The notes beneath the pieces were generated by a model. That model did no database searches. It saw only the letters and a program-made list of their open reading frames with translations, and was not told the origin of the DNA. Of a stretch of 64,000 nt of DNA, positions 48,552 to 56,621 are shown piece after piece (positions within the stretch are counted from its first letter, which is position 1; each line of letters starts with the position of its first letter). Source of the DNA: Arthrobacter sp. Leaf337. Its GTDB lineage: Bacteria > Actinomycetota > Actinomycetes > Actinomycetales > Micrococcaceae. The stretch lies in assembly GCF_001423745.1 (NCBI RefSeq), contig NZ_LMPC01000001.1, positions 559,923 through 623,922 of the forward strand, written 5' to 3'. The position numbers were made by a program, and so were the translations under genes.

Positions 48552-49744
48552 GCCGCTTCACACTCATCACTCCGGACGCCGATTTCGACGGCCGCCTCCG
48601 CCAGGCCGTTGCCGGCGGTCTCCAAGGCGGCGTGCAGACCTTCTTCACTAGCCTGCTGCCCGCCGATCCCAACGACCTGTTTGCAGCCCTCAACCAGGAA
48701 CTGCCCGAAGTGCTCATCCTGGGACCCGACGTCCCCGTGGATGAAGCCCTCCGGTTTGCAACGGTGATGAACGTCCGGTTCCCGGAACTCAGCGTCATCC
48801 TCGCCGCCGAACCGGACCCGGACTTCATCCTGCAGGCAATGCGCGCCGGCATCAGGGACATCCTCTCCCCCGGCTCCGATCCCGCCCAGATCCGGGTCCT
48901 CCTGGAACGCGCCAACCAATCGTTCGCCAGCAGGTACCGGGTTCAGGCCGTCCCGCCAATGACGGAATCCAACAAAGGCCTTGTCATCGGCGTCTTCTCC
49001 CCCAAGGGCGGGGTGGGCAAAACCACCATCGCTACCAACATCGCCATCGGCCTGGGCAAGATCGCCCCGATGAGTGTGGTGATCGTGGACCTGGACCTGC
49101 AGTTCGGCGACGTCGCCTCAGGGCTCTACCTCGACCCGCAGCACACGGTCACGGACGCGGTGTCCCCCGCGGCGAGCCAGGACTCACTGGTCCTGAAGGC
49201 TTTCCTGACGGTCCACCCCGGCGGCATCTACGCCGTGTGCGCTCCGCCTACGCCCGTCGATGCGGACGAGATCACCCCGGAACAGGTGAGCCGGCTGCTG
49301 GAACAGTTATCCGAGCAGTTCCAGTACGTTGTGGTGGACACAGCCCCGGGCCTTCCCGAAATCGGGCTGGCCGCCATGGAGCAGTGCACGGATGTGGTGT
49401 GGGTGAGCGGGATGGACATTCCCAGCGTCCGCGGCCTGCGTTCGGGCCTGGACGTGCTGCGCCAGCTGGAGATCCTCCCTGAGACCCGGCACGTGGTGCT
49501 GAACATGGCCGATTCCAAGCTGGGCCTGACCGTCCAGGACCTCGAATCGACCATCGGCGCGCCCGTCGACGTCAGCATTCCGCGCTCCCGCGCCGTCGCC
49601 CTTTCCACCAACCGCGGCATCCCCGTCCTCCAGGAATCGGCCAAGGACCCGGCAACCAAGAGCCTGAACCAGCTCGTCGACCGCTTCAACCCCGCCTGGC
49701 GGGCCAAATCCCAACGCAAACTGCACCGAAGGGTAGTGGTCTAG
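48548..49744 (+). CDS. CpaE/TadZ-like ATPase with atypical receiver domain, set 2
   Basis: 398 residues. The receiver-like N-terminus (EVLILGPDVPVDEALRFATV, RAGIRDILSPG) again lacks the standard phosphorylatable Asp loop. The ParA/MinD ATPase has SPKGGVGKTT at about 152-161, VIVDLDLQFGDVASGLYLDP and VVVDTAPGLPE. It is collinear with the set-1 protein to the last residues (KLHRRVVV in both). The cpaF gene starts on the next base after its stop. Confidence 0.88.
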   Translation: MSRFTLITPDADFDGRLRQAVAGGLQGGVQTFFTSLLPADPNDLFAALNQELPEVLILGPDVPVDEALRFATVMNVRFPELSVILAAEPDPDFILQAMRAGIRDILSPGSDPAQIRVLLERANQSFASRYRVQAVPPMTESNKGLVIGVFSPKGGVGKTTIATNIAIGLGKIAPMSVVIVDLDLQFGDVASGLYLDPQHTVTDAVSPAASQDSLVLKAFLTVHPGGIYAVCAPPTPVDADEITPEQVSRLLEQLSEQFQYVVVDTAPGLPEIGLAAMEQCTDVVWVSGMDIPSVRGLRSGLDVLRQLEILPETRHVVLNMADSKLGLTVQDLESTIGAPVDVSIPRSRAVALSTNRGIPVLQESAKDPATKSLNQLVDRFNPAWRAKSQRKLHRRVVV

Positions 49745-51379
49745 ATGAAACTTTCAGAACGCATCAGTGCGGTACAAGCGAAGTCGCAGGCGCCGTCACT
49801 CACCCAGGCCGCTTCCGCGTCGTCGCCATCCTCCCGCACCGCCACCGCAACGCTGGAGCGGGAACGCCCGGAACTGCCGGCCCCGCCACCGGAACCGTGG
49901 GCACCGGTGCGGACGGACAAACGGACGACGACGGCGGCACCGGCTGCCGCCGTCGTCGTACCTTCCGCCGGGACGGACCATGCGGAAGAGGCGAAACCGA
50001 AAGCCCAGCAGCCCGTGGACGCCTTCGCCGCGCTGAAGGAGAGGGCGGCCACGGCTCTGTTCGAGCGCATGGGTGCCCGCTTCAACGACTCGGCCATCAC
50101 CGAACTGGAGCTCCGGACGTCTGCGCGTGAGGAGCTCACCCGCATCATCGACGCCGAACAGGTGCCGCTCTCCTCCGAGGAACGGACGCGCTTGGTACAG
50201 GACGTTGCCGACGACGTGCTGGGCTACGGCCCCCTGCAGCGGCTGCTGGACGACCCCGCCGTCACTGAAATCATGGTCAACCGGATGGACCAGATCTATG
50301 TGGAACGCAAGGGTCACCTCACGCTGGCCGATTCCCGCTTCAGCTCGGAAGAACACCTGCGGAAGGTGATCGAGCGCATCGTGTCCAAGGTGGGCCGCCG
50401 CATTGACGAGTCCTCACCGCTGGTGGATGCCCGGCTGGAGGACGGCTCCCGCGTCAACGCGGTGATCCCGCCGCTGGCCGTGGGCGGATCGTCGCTGACC
50501 ATCCGAAAGTTCAGCAAGGTGCCTCTCACTGTCCGGAACCTGATCGACTACGGAACCTTGACGCCGGAAATGGCGGAGCTCCTCAATGCCTGCGTCAAGG
50601 CCAAGCTCAACATCATCGTCTCGGGCGGAACGGGCACGGGGAAAACCACGCTGTTGAACGTGCTCTCGTCGTTCCTGCCCTCGGACGAACGGATCGTCAC
50701 CATCGAGGACGCCGTGGAGCTGCAGATCCAGCAGGAACATGTGGTCCGGTTGGAAAGCCGTCCGCCCAACACCGAGGGCAAGGGCGAAGTGACCATCCGC
50801 GAACTGCTGAGGAACTCGCTCCGTATGCGCCCGGACCGCATCGTGGTGGGTGAGGTCCGCGGCGGCGAGTCGCTGGACATGCTCCAGGCCATGAACACCG
50901 GCCACGACGGTTCCCTGTCCACCGTGCACTCCAATTCCCCGCGTGACGCCGTGGCGCGCCTGGAAACCCTGGTGCTGATGGCTGGCATGGACCTGCCGCT
51001 GCGGGCCATCCGGGAACAGATAGCCTCGGCCGTGAACCTGATCGTCCAGATTTCACGTCTGCGGGACGGCAGCCGCCGCATCACCCACGTGACCGAGGTG
51101 CAGGGCATGGAAGGCGACATCGTGACCCTGCAAGACGCCTTCGTTTTCGACTACTCGGCCGGCGTCGACGCCCAGGGCCGCTTCCTCGGACGACCGGTTG
51201 CTACGGGCATCCGCCCGCGCTTCATCGACCGCTTCGAGGACCTCGGAATCCATGTCTCGCCCGCCGTTTTCGCCACGCCCGCGGGTCCCGGAACTGGCGG
51301 GCCTGCCGGGCAGAGCGGGCCCGCCGGCCCTGGCCGGCACGGCGGCCACGCGGCCCCCTCCGGCCACGGAATGGCCTAG
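49745..51379 (+). CDS. CpaF/TadA pilus assembly ATPase, set 2
   Basis: 544 residues. The core matches set 1 almost residue for residue: DVLGYGPLQRLLDDPAVTEI, Walker [11 protein letters not shown] near 294-303, [19 protein letters not shown], Walker B RPDRIVVGEVRGGESLD and [15 protein letters not shown]. It differs by a longer Ala/Pro-rich N-terminus (to about residue 95) and a Gly/Pro/Ala/His-rich tail of about 35 residues after VSPAVFATPAG, a low-complexity region absent from set 1. Confidence 0.93.
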   Translation: MKLSERISAVQAKSQAPSLTQAASASSPSSRTATATLERERPELPAPPPEPWAPVRTDKRTTTAAPAAAVVVPSAGTDHAEEAKPKAQQPVDAFAALKERAATALFERMGARFNDSAITELELRTSAREELTRIIDAEQVPLSSEERTRLVQDVADDVLGYGPLQRLLDDPAVTEIMVNRMDQIYVERKGHLTLADSRFSSEEHLRKVIERIVSKVGRRIDESSPLVDARLEDGSRVNAVIPPLAVGGSSLTIRKFSKVPLTVRNLIDYGTLTPEMAELLNACVKAKLNIIVSGGTGTGKTTLLNVLSSFLPSDERIVTIEDAVELQIQQEHVVRLESRPPNTEGKGEVTIRELLRNSLRMRPDRIVVGEVRGGESLDMLQAMNTGHDGSLSTVHSNSPRDAVARLETLVLMAGMDLPLRAIREQIASAVNLIVQISRLRDGSRRITHVTEVQGMEGDIVTLQDAFVFDYSAGVDAQGRFLGRPVATGIRPRFIDRFEDLGIHVSPAVFATPAGPGTGGPAGQSGPAGPGRHGGHAAPSGHGMA

Positions 51380-51387
51380 GGGGCGCC

Positions 51388-52320
51388 GTGCTGATGACCC
51401 TTGGAGCCGCGCTCCTGTTCCTCGCACCGCTGCTGCTGGGTGTGGCAATACTGATACCCGGTGCTCCGGAGATCGCGCTCAGCCGGCGCCGGCCGTTCGC
51501 CTTTGATCCGCCCTCACGGCTGACACGCCTGGCAAACATCACCGTCGGCGCCCTGGACCGGTTCCTGGCCTCCCGGAATGTCCGCCTCTACAACCGGGAG
51601 GCACTGGAAACGGCCGGGGTCCGGCTCAGCCAGGCCGAATTCATTGTCCTGGTGATCGCCGGTGCAATTGTGGGCGCCCTGGTGGGCCTGGTGATCGGTG
51701 TGCCCGCCCTGTCCGTCCTGCTCATCATCCTCGCCCCCTTCGTGGGTCACCTGGTGCTCGGCTTCCTGGCCGGAAAGCGGCGGACAAAGTTCGACCAGCA
51801 GCTCGGCGACACCCTCCAGCTCCTCGCCGGCGGGCTGCGGGCCGGCCACAGCATCCTCCGCGCCATCGATGCCGCAGCTGCCGAGTCCCAAAGCCCCACC
51901 TCGGAAGAGATGCGCCGGGTTATCACCGAGACCAGCTTGGGCCGCGATCTGCTGGCCTCCCTGACGGACACCTCGGAACGCATGAAGAACGAGGACTTCG
52001 TTTGGATCGCGCAGGCCATCCAGATCAACCGCGAAGTGGGCGGTAACCTGGCCGAGGTCCTGGATCAGGTCAATGAAACGATCCGGGAAAGGTCCGAGAT
52101 CAAGGGCCATATCAAAGCCCTCGCTGCGGAGGGCAAGTTCTCCGCCTACATCCTGATTGCCATGCCCATCGGCATCGTGCTGATGCTGATGGCGGTGAAC
52201 CCCGGCTACATGGATGCGATGTTCACCCATCCGCTGGGCTGGGCAATGATCGCCGGGTCCGTGGTTCTCATGACCATCGGCAGCCTGTGGATGCGCAAAA
52301 TCATCGATCTGAAATTCTGA
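51388..52320 (+). CDS. tadB: TadB inner-membrane platform protein, set 2
   Basis: 310 residues, GTG start. Helices at the N-terminus and around VLVIAGAIVGALVGLVIGVP, then the T2SSF core GDTLQLLAGGLRAGHSILRA and NEDFVWIAQAIQINREVGGN, and C-terminal helices ending RKIIDLKF. It has the same architecture as the set-1 TadB. It ends just before tadC. Confidence 0.9.
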   Translation: MLMTLGAALLFLAPLLLGVAILIPGAPEIALSRRRPFAFDPPSRLTRLANITVGALDRFLASRNVRLYNREALETAGVRLSQAEFIVLVIAGAIVGALVGLVIGVPALSVLLIILAPFVGHLVLGFLAGKRRTKFDQQLGDTLQLLAGGLRAGHSILRAIDAAAAESQSPTSEEMRRVITETSLGRDLLASLTDTSERMKNEDFVWIAQAIQINREVGGNLAEVLDQVNETIRERSEIKGHIKALAAEGKFSAYILIAMPIGIVLMLMAVNPGYMDAMFTHPLGWAMIAGSVVLMTIGSLWMRKIIDLKF

Positions 52321-52327
52321 GGTGCAC

Positions 52328-53212
52328 ATGAACCCCGTGGTGCTCTCCTCGCTCCTCCTGGTCTGCCTCCCCGTCGGCTACTTGACGTGGTCCGTCCTGT
52401 CCGTGGACCGCAAGTCCCGGACCGCAACAGTAGCTATCCTCAACCGCGGCAGGAGGGCCGCCGACGTCCCGGAAAAGACCCAGGGCCGGCTGCTCGACAG
52501 GATCGGCTATGGCCTGACACCCGCCGCCTATGTCCGCAAACTCGACCGTCTGCTCTCCCTTGCCGGCCGGCCCGCTGCCTGGCCTCTGGGGCGCATCCTC
52601 GCAGCAAAGCCCGTCCTCGGACTCGTGGGGGCCTCCCTCTTCATCCTCATCAGCATGAGCAGTCCCAAACCGATGATCAAACTCGTTGGCCTGTTTCTCC
52701 TCTTCCTGGGCTACTTCATCCCGGACCTGCTCCTCTACAGCAAGGGCATGGAGCGCCAGAAGGCCATGCAGCTGGAACTCGCCAACACCCTGGACCAGAT
52801 GCTGATCTCCGTGGAAGCCGGCCTCGGCTTCGAGGGCGCCATGGCCCGGGCAGGAGAAAACGGCAAGGGACCGCTGGCCGAGGAAATCATCCGCACGCTG
52901 CAGGACATGCAGGTGGGACGCAGCCGGCGGGAGTCCTACATCGCACTGGCTGAGCGGACCAACCTCCCCGAGTTGCGCAGCTTCGTCCAGGCGATCGTCC
53001 AGGCTGACACCTACGGCATCGCCATCAGCCGCGTCCTGCGGATTCAGGCGAAGGTCATGAGGGTGAAGCGACGGCAACGCGCCGAGGAAAAAGCGATGAA
53101 ACTGCCGGTGATGATCCTGTTCCCGCTGCTGTTCTTCATCTTTCCGGTCCTGTTCATCGCAATTTTGGGCCCCGCCGTCATCAACACCGTTGTCACATTC
53201 AGTGGTCAATAG
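52328..53212 (+). CDS. tadC: TadC inner-membrane platform protein, set 2
   Basis: 294 residues from the ATG at 52328, which has GAGG upstream; a GTG at 52322 is an alternative. Membrane segments at the N-terminus and around LVGLFLLFLGYFIPDLLLYS, then the T2SSF core LANTLDQMLISVEAGLGFEG and RVKRRQRAEEKAMKLPVMIL, ending in a helix. Last gene of set 2. No T-rich terminator is evident before the next gene 109 bp away. Confidence 0.9.
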   Translation: MNPVVLSSLLLVCLPVGYLTWSVLSVDRKSRTATVAILNRGRRAADVPEKTQGRLLDRIGYGLTPAAYVRKLDRLLSLAGRPAAWPLGRILAAKPVLGLVGASLFILISMSSPKPMIKLVGLFLLFLGYFIPDLLLYSKGMERQKAMQLELANTLDQMLISVEAGLGFEGAMARAGENGKGPLAEEIIRTLQDMQVGRSRRESYIALAERTNLPELRSFVQAIVQADTYGIAISRVLRIQAKVMRVKRRQRAEEKAMKLPVMILFPLLFFIFPVLFIAILGPAVINTVVTFSGQ

Positions 53213-53321
53213 GGTGCCCAAAGTGGCACCAGTCACCGCCTGTTACCCCAAGAGACTCAAGGTTTGCACAATATCTGCCTAGGTCGAGCGAATTGACAGA
53301 TTCAGGAAGTAGCGTTGTCAT

Positions 53322-53792
53322 ATGTCCATTTCAGGCAGCTGTACCGAAGACGAAGGTGCGGACCACATCTGCACCCTTTACTCGGCCTCGGCTGCCCCGG
53401 GCACTGACGCCAGCCTGGCTTTTGAGGAAATCCCGCTCGTGGACCTCCTGGTGCTGCAGGACCTCGAAAGCCAGCTGGCCCAGCCTGCCGTGGCAAGGAA
53501 GTTTGCCCTTGACTACATCGAGATCTGGGACCAGCGCTATCTGAACCTGACGAACGCGATCTCCGGCCAGGACCGCACCAATGCCCTCGACGCCGCGATC
53601 AGCCTAAAGATCGGCTCCGCGATGGTGGGAGGCCTTCGGCTGGCCCGCCTGGCCGAAGACGTCGAGGCCATCATCCGCTCAGGGTGCTGGGACAAGGGCA
53701 AGTCAATGCTGGCCCTCATCGCAGACCTTGGCCACGAAACCGTTGCCCAGCTTCGCCAAAGCTACCTCCCGGCAGGCCACTCGGCCGAGTAG
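53322..53792 (+). CDS. Degenerate histidine-phosphotransfer (Hpt)-like protein
   Basis: 156 residues, all-helical pattern. Residues about 60-145 read like an Hpt four-helix bundle (ARKFALDYIEIWDQRYLNLT, then DAAISLKIGSAMVGGLRLAR and LAEDVEAIIRSG). In the Hpt motif HxLKGSS the phospho-accepting His is replaced by Ile93 and the following Gly by Ile97. It therefore should not carry a phosphoryl group but could bind a kinase or response regulator. It lies just after Tad set 2 and before a response-regulator gene in convergent orientation. The Hpt assignment is by pattern only. Confidence 0.65.
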   Translation: MSISGSCTEDEGADHICTLYSASAAPGTDASLAFEEIPLVDLLVLQDLESQLAQPAVARKFALDYIEIWDQRYLNLTNAISGQDRTNALDAAISLKIGSAMVGGLRLARLAEDVEAIIRSGCWDKGKSMLALIADLGHETVAQLRQSYLPAGHSAE

Positions 53793-53837
53793 CTGCCGGG
53801 CCGTTGGTAGCCGCCGGTCCCCCGGTAGGCTGCCGGG

Positions 53838-54650
53838 CTAGAGCTTGCCGGCTCCCAGCCGGTACCCCACGCCCCGCACGGTCTGCAGCAATTGCGGGGT
53901 ATGGGCGTCCTCGTGGAGTTTCTTCCGGAGGTTCCCGATGTGGACTTCCACGGCACGCTCGTCAGCCTCGCTGATGTACGTGTCGTCCTGGTAGTAGTCC
54001 CCGCGGACCACCTTCACCAGATCGGCCCGCGTGCACACACCGCCGCCGGCCCGCAGGAGTTCCTCCAGGAGGACAAACTCGCTGCGCGTCAGCTCCAGTT
54101 CCTTGCCGGCCAGTTCGGCAGACCGTGTCCGGGGGCTGAGCCTGAGGTCCCGGTGCTCCAGGACATCCCTGGGTCCGGTTCCGTGCACAGTGCCGGGTTG
54201 GGCATGCGGTGCCGGTTTCGCCGGTGCCGCCTGCGGTTGTGCGTCCTGTCGTAGACCGTCCTGCCGTTGTGCGTCGCCGTACCGCGGCCGCCGCATCATG
54301 GCCGCCACCCTCGCTCGGAGCTCCAACGGACGGAATGGCTTGGTGATGTAGTCATCCGCGCCCGAGTGCAGGCCGGTCAACATGTCGGGCTCTTCGCTCC
54401 GGCCGGTCAGCATCACCACGTAGGCATCACTGAACTGCCGGATACGTCGCAGCACTTCATAGCCGTCGATGTCTGGCAGCCCCACATCCAACGTGACAAT
54501 ATTCGCCTTTTGATGTCGAACCAATTCCACGCCTTCGCGGCCGTCCGAGGCTGTGTGCACCTCAAACCCCGCTTGAAGGAAGACCGATTCCAACAAGTTA
54601 CGTATGTCCTTGTCGTCCTCGACAACCACAGCTACTCCCAGATCGCTCAT
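53838..54650 (-). CDS. OmpR-family response regulator
   Basis: 270 residues from ATG 54650. The receiver domain is intact: acidic pair in EDD (11-13), phospho-acceptor D55 in TLDVGLPDIDG, T82 in MLTGR and K104 in ITKPFRPLELRARV. A winged-helix DNA-binding domain follows (ELTRSEFVLLEELLRAGGGV, VEVHIGNLRKKLHED, TVRGVGYRLGAG). The two are joined by an unusually long Gln/Ala/Pro-rich linker (about 123-162). It is divergent from the histidine kinase gene, so the pair probably works together. Confidence 0.9.
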   Translation of the reverse strand: MSDLGVAVVVEDDKDIRNLLESVFLQAGFEVHTASDGREGVELVRHQKANIVTLDVGLPDIDGYEVLRRIRQFSDAYVVMLTGRSEEPDMLTGLHSGADDYITKPFRPLELRARVAAMMRRPRYGDAQRQDGLRQDAQPQAAPAKPAPHAQPGTVHGTGPRDVLEHRDLRLSPRTRSAELAGKELELTRSEFVLLEELLRAGGGVCTRADLVKVVRGDYYQDDTYISEADERAVEVHIGNLRKKLHEDAHTPQLLQTVRGVGYRLGAGKL

Positions 54651-54810
54651 GGTCAACCCCATAAATCCCCAGACCCCATGCAGGCACCTGCCCATCGCAA
54701 ATGCCTGTTACACCCCCCAAGGGACTACGCTACAAGAAATCTCGCTTATTGGCGGTTCTTTTTCCGTGGCAGAAGTATGAATGTCAATTAGCATGACTTC
54801 ACAGTAAACA

Positions 54811-56613
54811 ATGACGTCCAAGAAAGGGCCGGGCCCATGTTCGCCACCACTCGTCACCTGCATTCGCCCGGCCACGGTGGATGGTCCGGCGGAGGTTTGC
54901 TCAGGGCGGGGACCAGGGCGCACCTGCGTGGCTGAGACATCGCTGGCTCCCAGCGCCGACCGCTTCTTCCGTGCCCTGGGGCCTCGTACCCAGGTGATCC
55001 TGTGTCAGTTGCCGCTTTCCTTTGTGGTCTTTGCCGTGGCTATTGCGGCCTACTTTGCGTGGCCCGGCGTATTCGGCAACGGAGTCTTCCTGATGTCCTT
55101 GGGGATGCACGCCCTCCTTTTCCTGGCGTGCGTCCTGCTGCCTTGGGAAAAGTTCGGTCCGTACGTTCCGCTCTTCATTCCCATGTTTGATTTCATCGCC
55201 ATCTGGCTGACTCGCATCGGTGTGCCGCCAGGCGTTCCGGGCCTCGGTGTCCTGGCGATTTTCCCGGTGATCTGGGTGTCCGCCTCTTCGCTGCCTGCCC
55301 GGAGCAGCCTTTTCCTGAGCTTCTGCGGCCCCCTGTTGATCTCCCTGCCTCCCCTGTTCTCCCGGCTGCCGGGCGTTTCAGTAGCCGATGTGACATCGGC
55401 CCTGCTATTGCCGCTCATGATGCTCACGGTGTCCATTGCCATCCGTTTCGCCAGCGTGAACCTGAGGCTCCAGCAGCGCGTTTTGGAGGCCACGGACCGT
55501 GAAATGCGCGCGCTCTTTGAAGAGAGCAAAGAGCGCGAAAAGCTGCTGGACACAATCCTGGAAACGGTCGACGTCGGCATTGTTGCCGTGAATGCCAACG
55601 GTGACCGCCTGCTGACAAATGTCCGGCAATCCCAGCTGGAAGCCGCGGCGTCCCCGGAAGGTCTTCCGGGTGCATTAGCGGTGTCAAGAATTGAGGAGCA
55701 ACTGACACTCTTCAGCCAGGACGGAAAATCACCATTGGCCCCGGATAAACGTCCCGTTTACCGGGCTACCCAGGGTGAGTCTTTTGCTGATTACCTGGTC
55801 TGGTTCGGCGAGGGCCCGCAGCGCCGGGCCATTTCGACGGCGGCCAGATCGCTCCGGAATGACGACGGCGAATTCAACGGCGCCGTGGTGGTGTTCAATG
55901 ACGTGACCGGCCTGGTGGAGGCGATGGCGGCGAAGGATGACTTCCTGTCCAACGTGACCCATGAACTGCGCACTCCGCTGAATTCCGTGATCGGGAACCT
56001 CGACCTGGTGCTCGACGGCGAACACGGGCTCCCGCCCCTGGCCGCTCAACGGCTGGAGGTGGCCCAGCGCAATACGGAACGGCTCCTCACCCTCGTGTCG
56101 GATTTGCTGCTGTCGGCCTCAGCGTCGCTGCCGGTGCATCCGCGAAGGACCGATTTGTCCGGGCTGGTGGATTTCTGCGTTGGCTCGGCGCAGGAACATG
56201 CCGCTGCCGCAAAGGTGTCACTGCTCGCCGACGTGCCGGTACCTTTGTGGGCGCAGGTGGACCCGCTCCGGCTCGGCCAGGTCCTGGACAACCTCCTATC
56301 CAACGCCATCAAATACTCCCCCGACGGCGGGACGGTCCGGGTCACGGCCCGGGCAGAAGCCGAGCAGGTGTACCTGCGCGTGGACGACACCGGGATGGGC
56401 ATGACTTCGGCCGATGCGGCGCAGGTGTTCAACAGGTTCTTCCGCAGCCGCGAAGTCCTGCAGTCCGGCATCCCCGGCGTCGGACTGGGGCTATCCATCA
56501 CGAAGGCCATCGTGGATCTGCACCACGGCTCGATTACGTGCACCAGCCGGCCTGGCGAGGGCAGCAGTTTCACTGTTGTCCTGCCGGCGGAAGATCCTTC
56601 CCCGGCCTACTAG
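54811..56613 (+). CDS. Membrane sensor histidine kinase with PAS domain
   Basis: Up to 600 residues. About six hydrophobic segments lie between residues 68 and 215 (LPLSFVVFAVAIAAYFAWP first). A coiled segment (ATDREMRALFEESKEREKLL) follows, then a PAS-like domain from ILETVDVGIVAVNANGDRLL, HisKA with H384 in SNVTHELRTPLNSVIGNLDL, and HATPase_c with DNLLSNAIKYSPDGG, VDDTGMGMT and GVGLGLSITKAIVDLHHG. No ribosome binding site precedes the ATG; a GTG at 54928 just before the membrane part may be the true start. The signal sensed is unknown. It converges on truA with 8 bp between stops. Confidence 0.88.
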   Translation: MTSKKGPGPCSPPLVTCIRPATVDGPAEVCSGRGPGRTCVAETSLAPSADRFFRALGPRTQVILCQLPLSFVVFAVAIAAYFAWPGVFGNGVFLMSLGMHALLFLACVLLPWEKFGPYVPLFIPMFDFIAIWLTRIGVPPGVPGLGVLAIFPVIWVSASSLPARSSLFLSFCGPLLISLPPLFSRLPGVSVADVTSALLLPLMMLTVSIAIRFASVNLRLQQRVLEATDREMRALFEESKEREKLLDTILETVDVGIVAVNANGDRLLTNVRQSQLEAAASPEGLPGALAVSRIEEQLTLFSQDGKSPLAPDKRPVYRATQGESFADYLVWFGEGPQRRAISTAARSLRNDDGEFNGAVVVFNDVTGLVEAMAAKDDFLSNVTHELRTPLNSVIGNLDLVLDGEHGLPPLAAQRLEVAQRNTERLLTLVSDLLLSASASLPVHPRRTDLSGLVDFCVGSAQEHAAAAKVSLLADVPVPLWAQVDPLRLGQVLDNLLSNAIKYSPDGGTVRVTARAEAEQVYLRVDDTGMGMTSADAAQVFNRFFRSREVLQSGIPGVGLGLSITKAIVDLHHGSITCTSRPGEGSSFTVVLPAEDPSPAY

Positions 56614-56621
56614 CGGCCGGA

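Noticed and set aside
37214..56621. Integrative element or genomic island with attachment sites
   Set aside because: No integrase, transposase, tRNA or flanking direct repeat could be seen; only the gene order suggests insertion.
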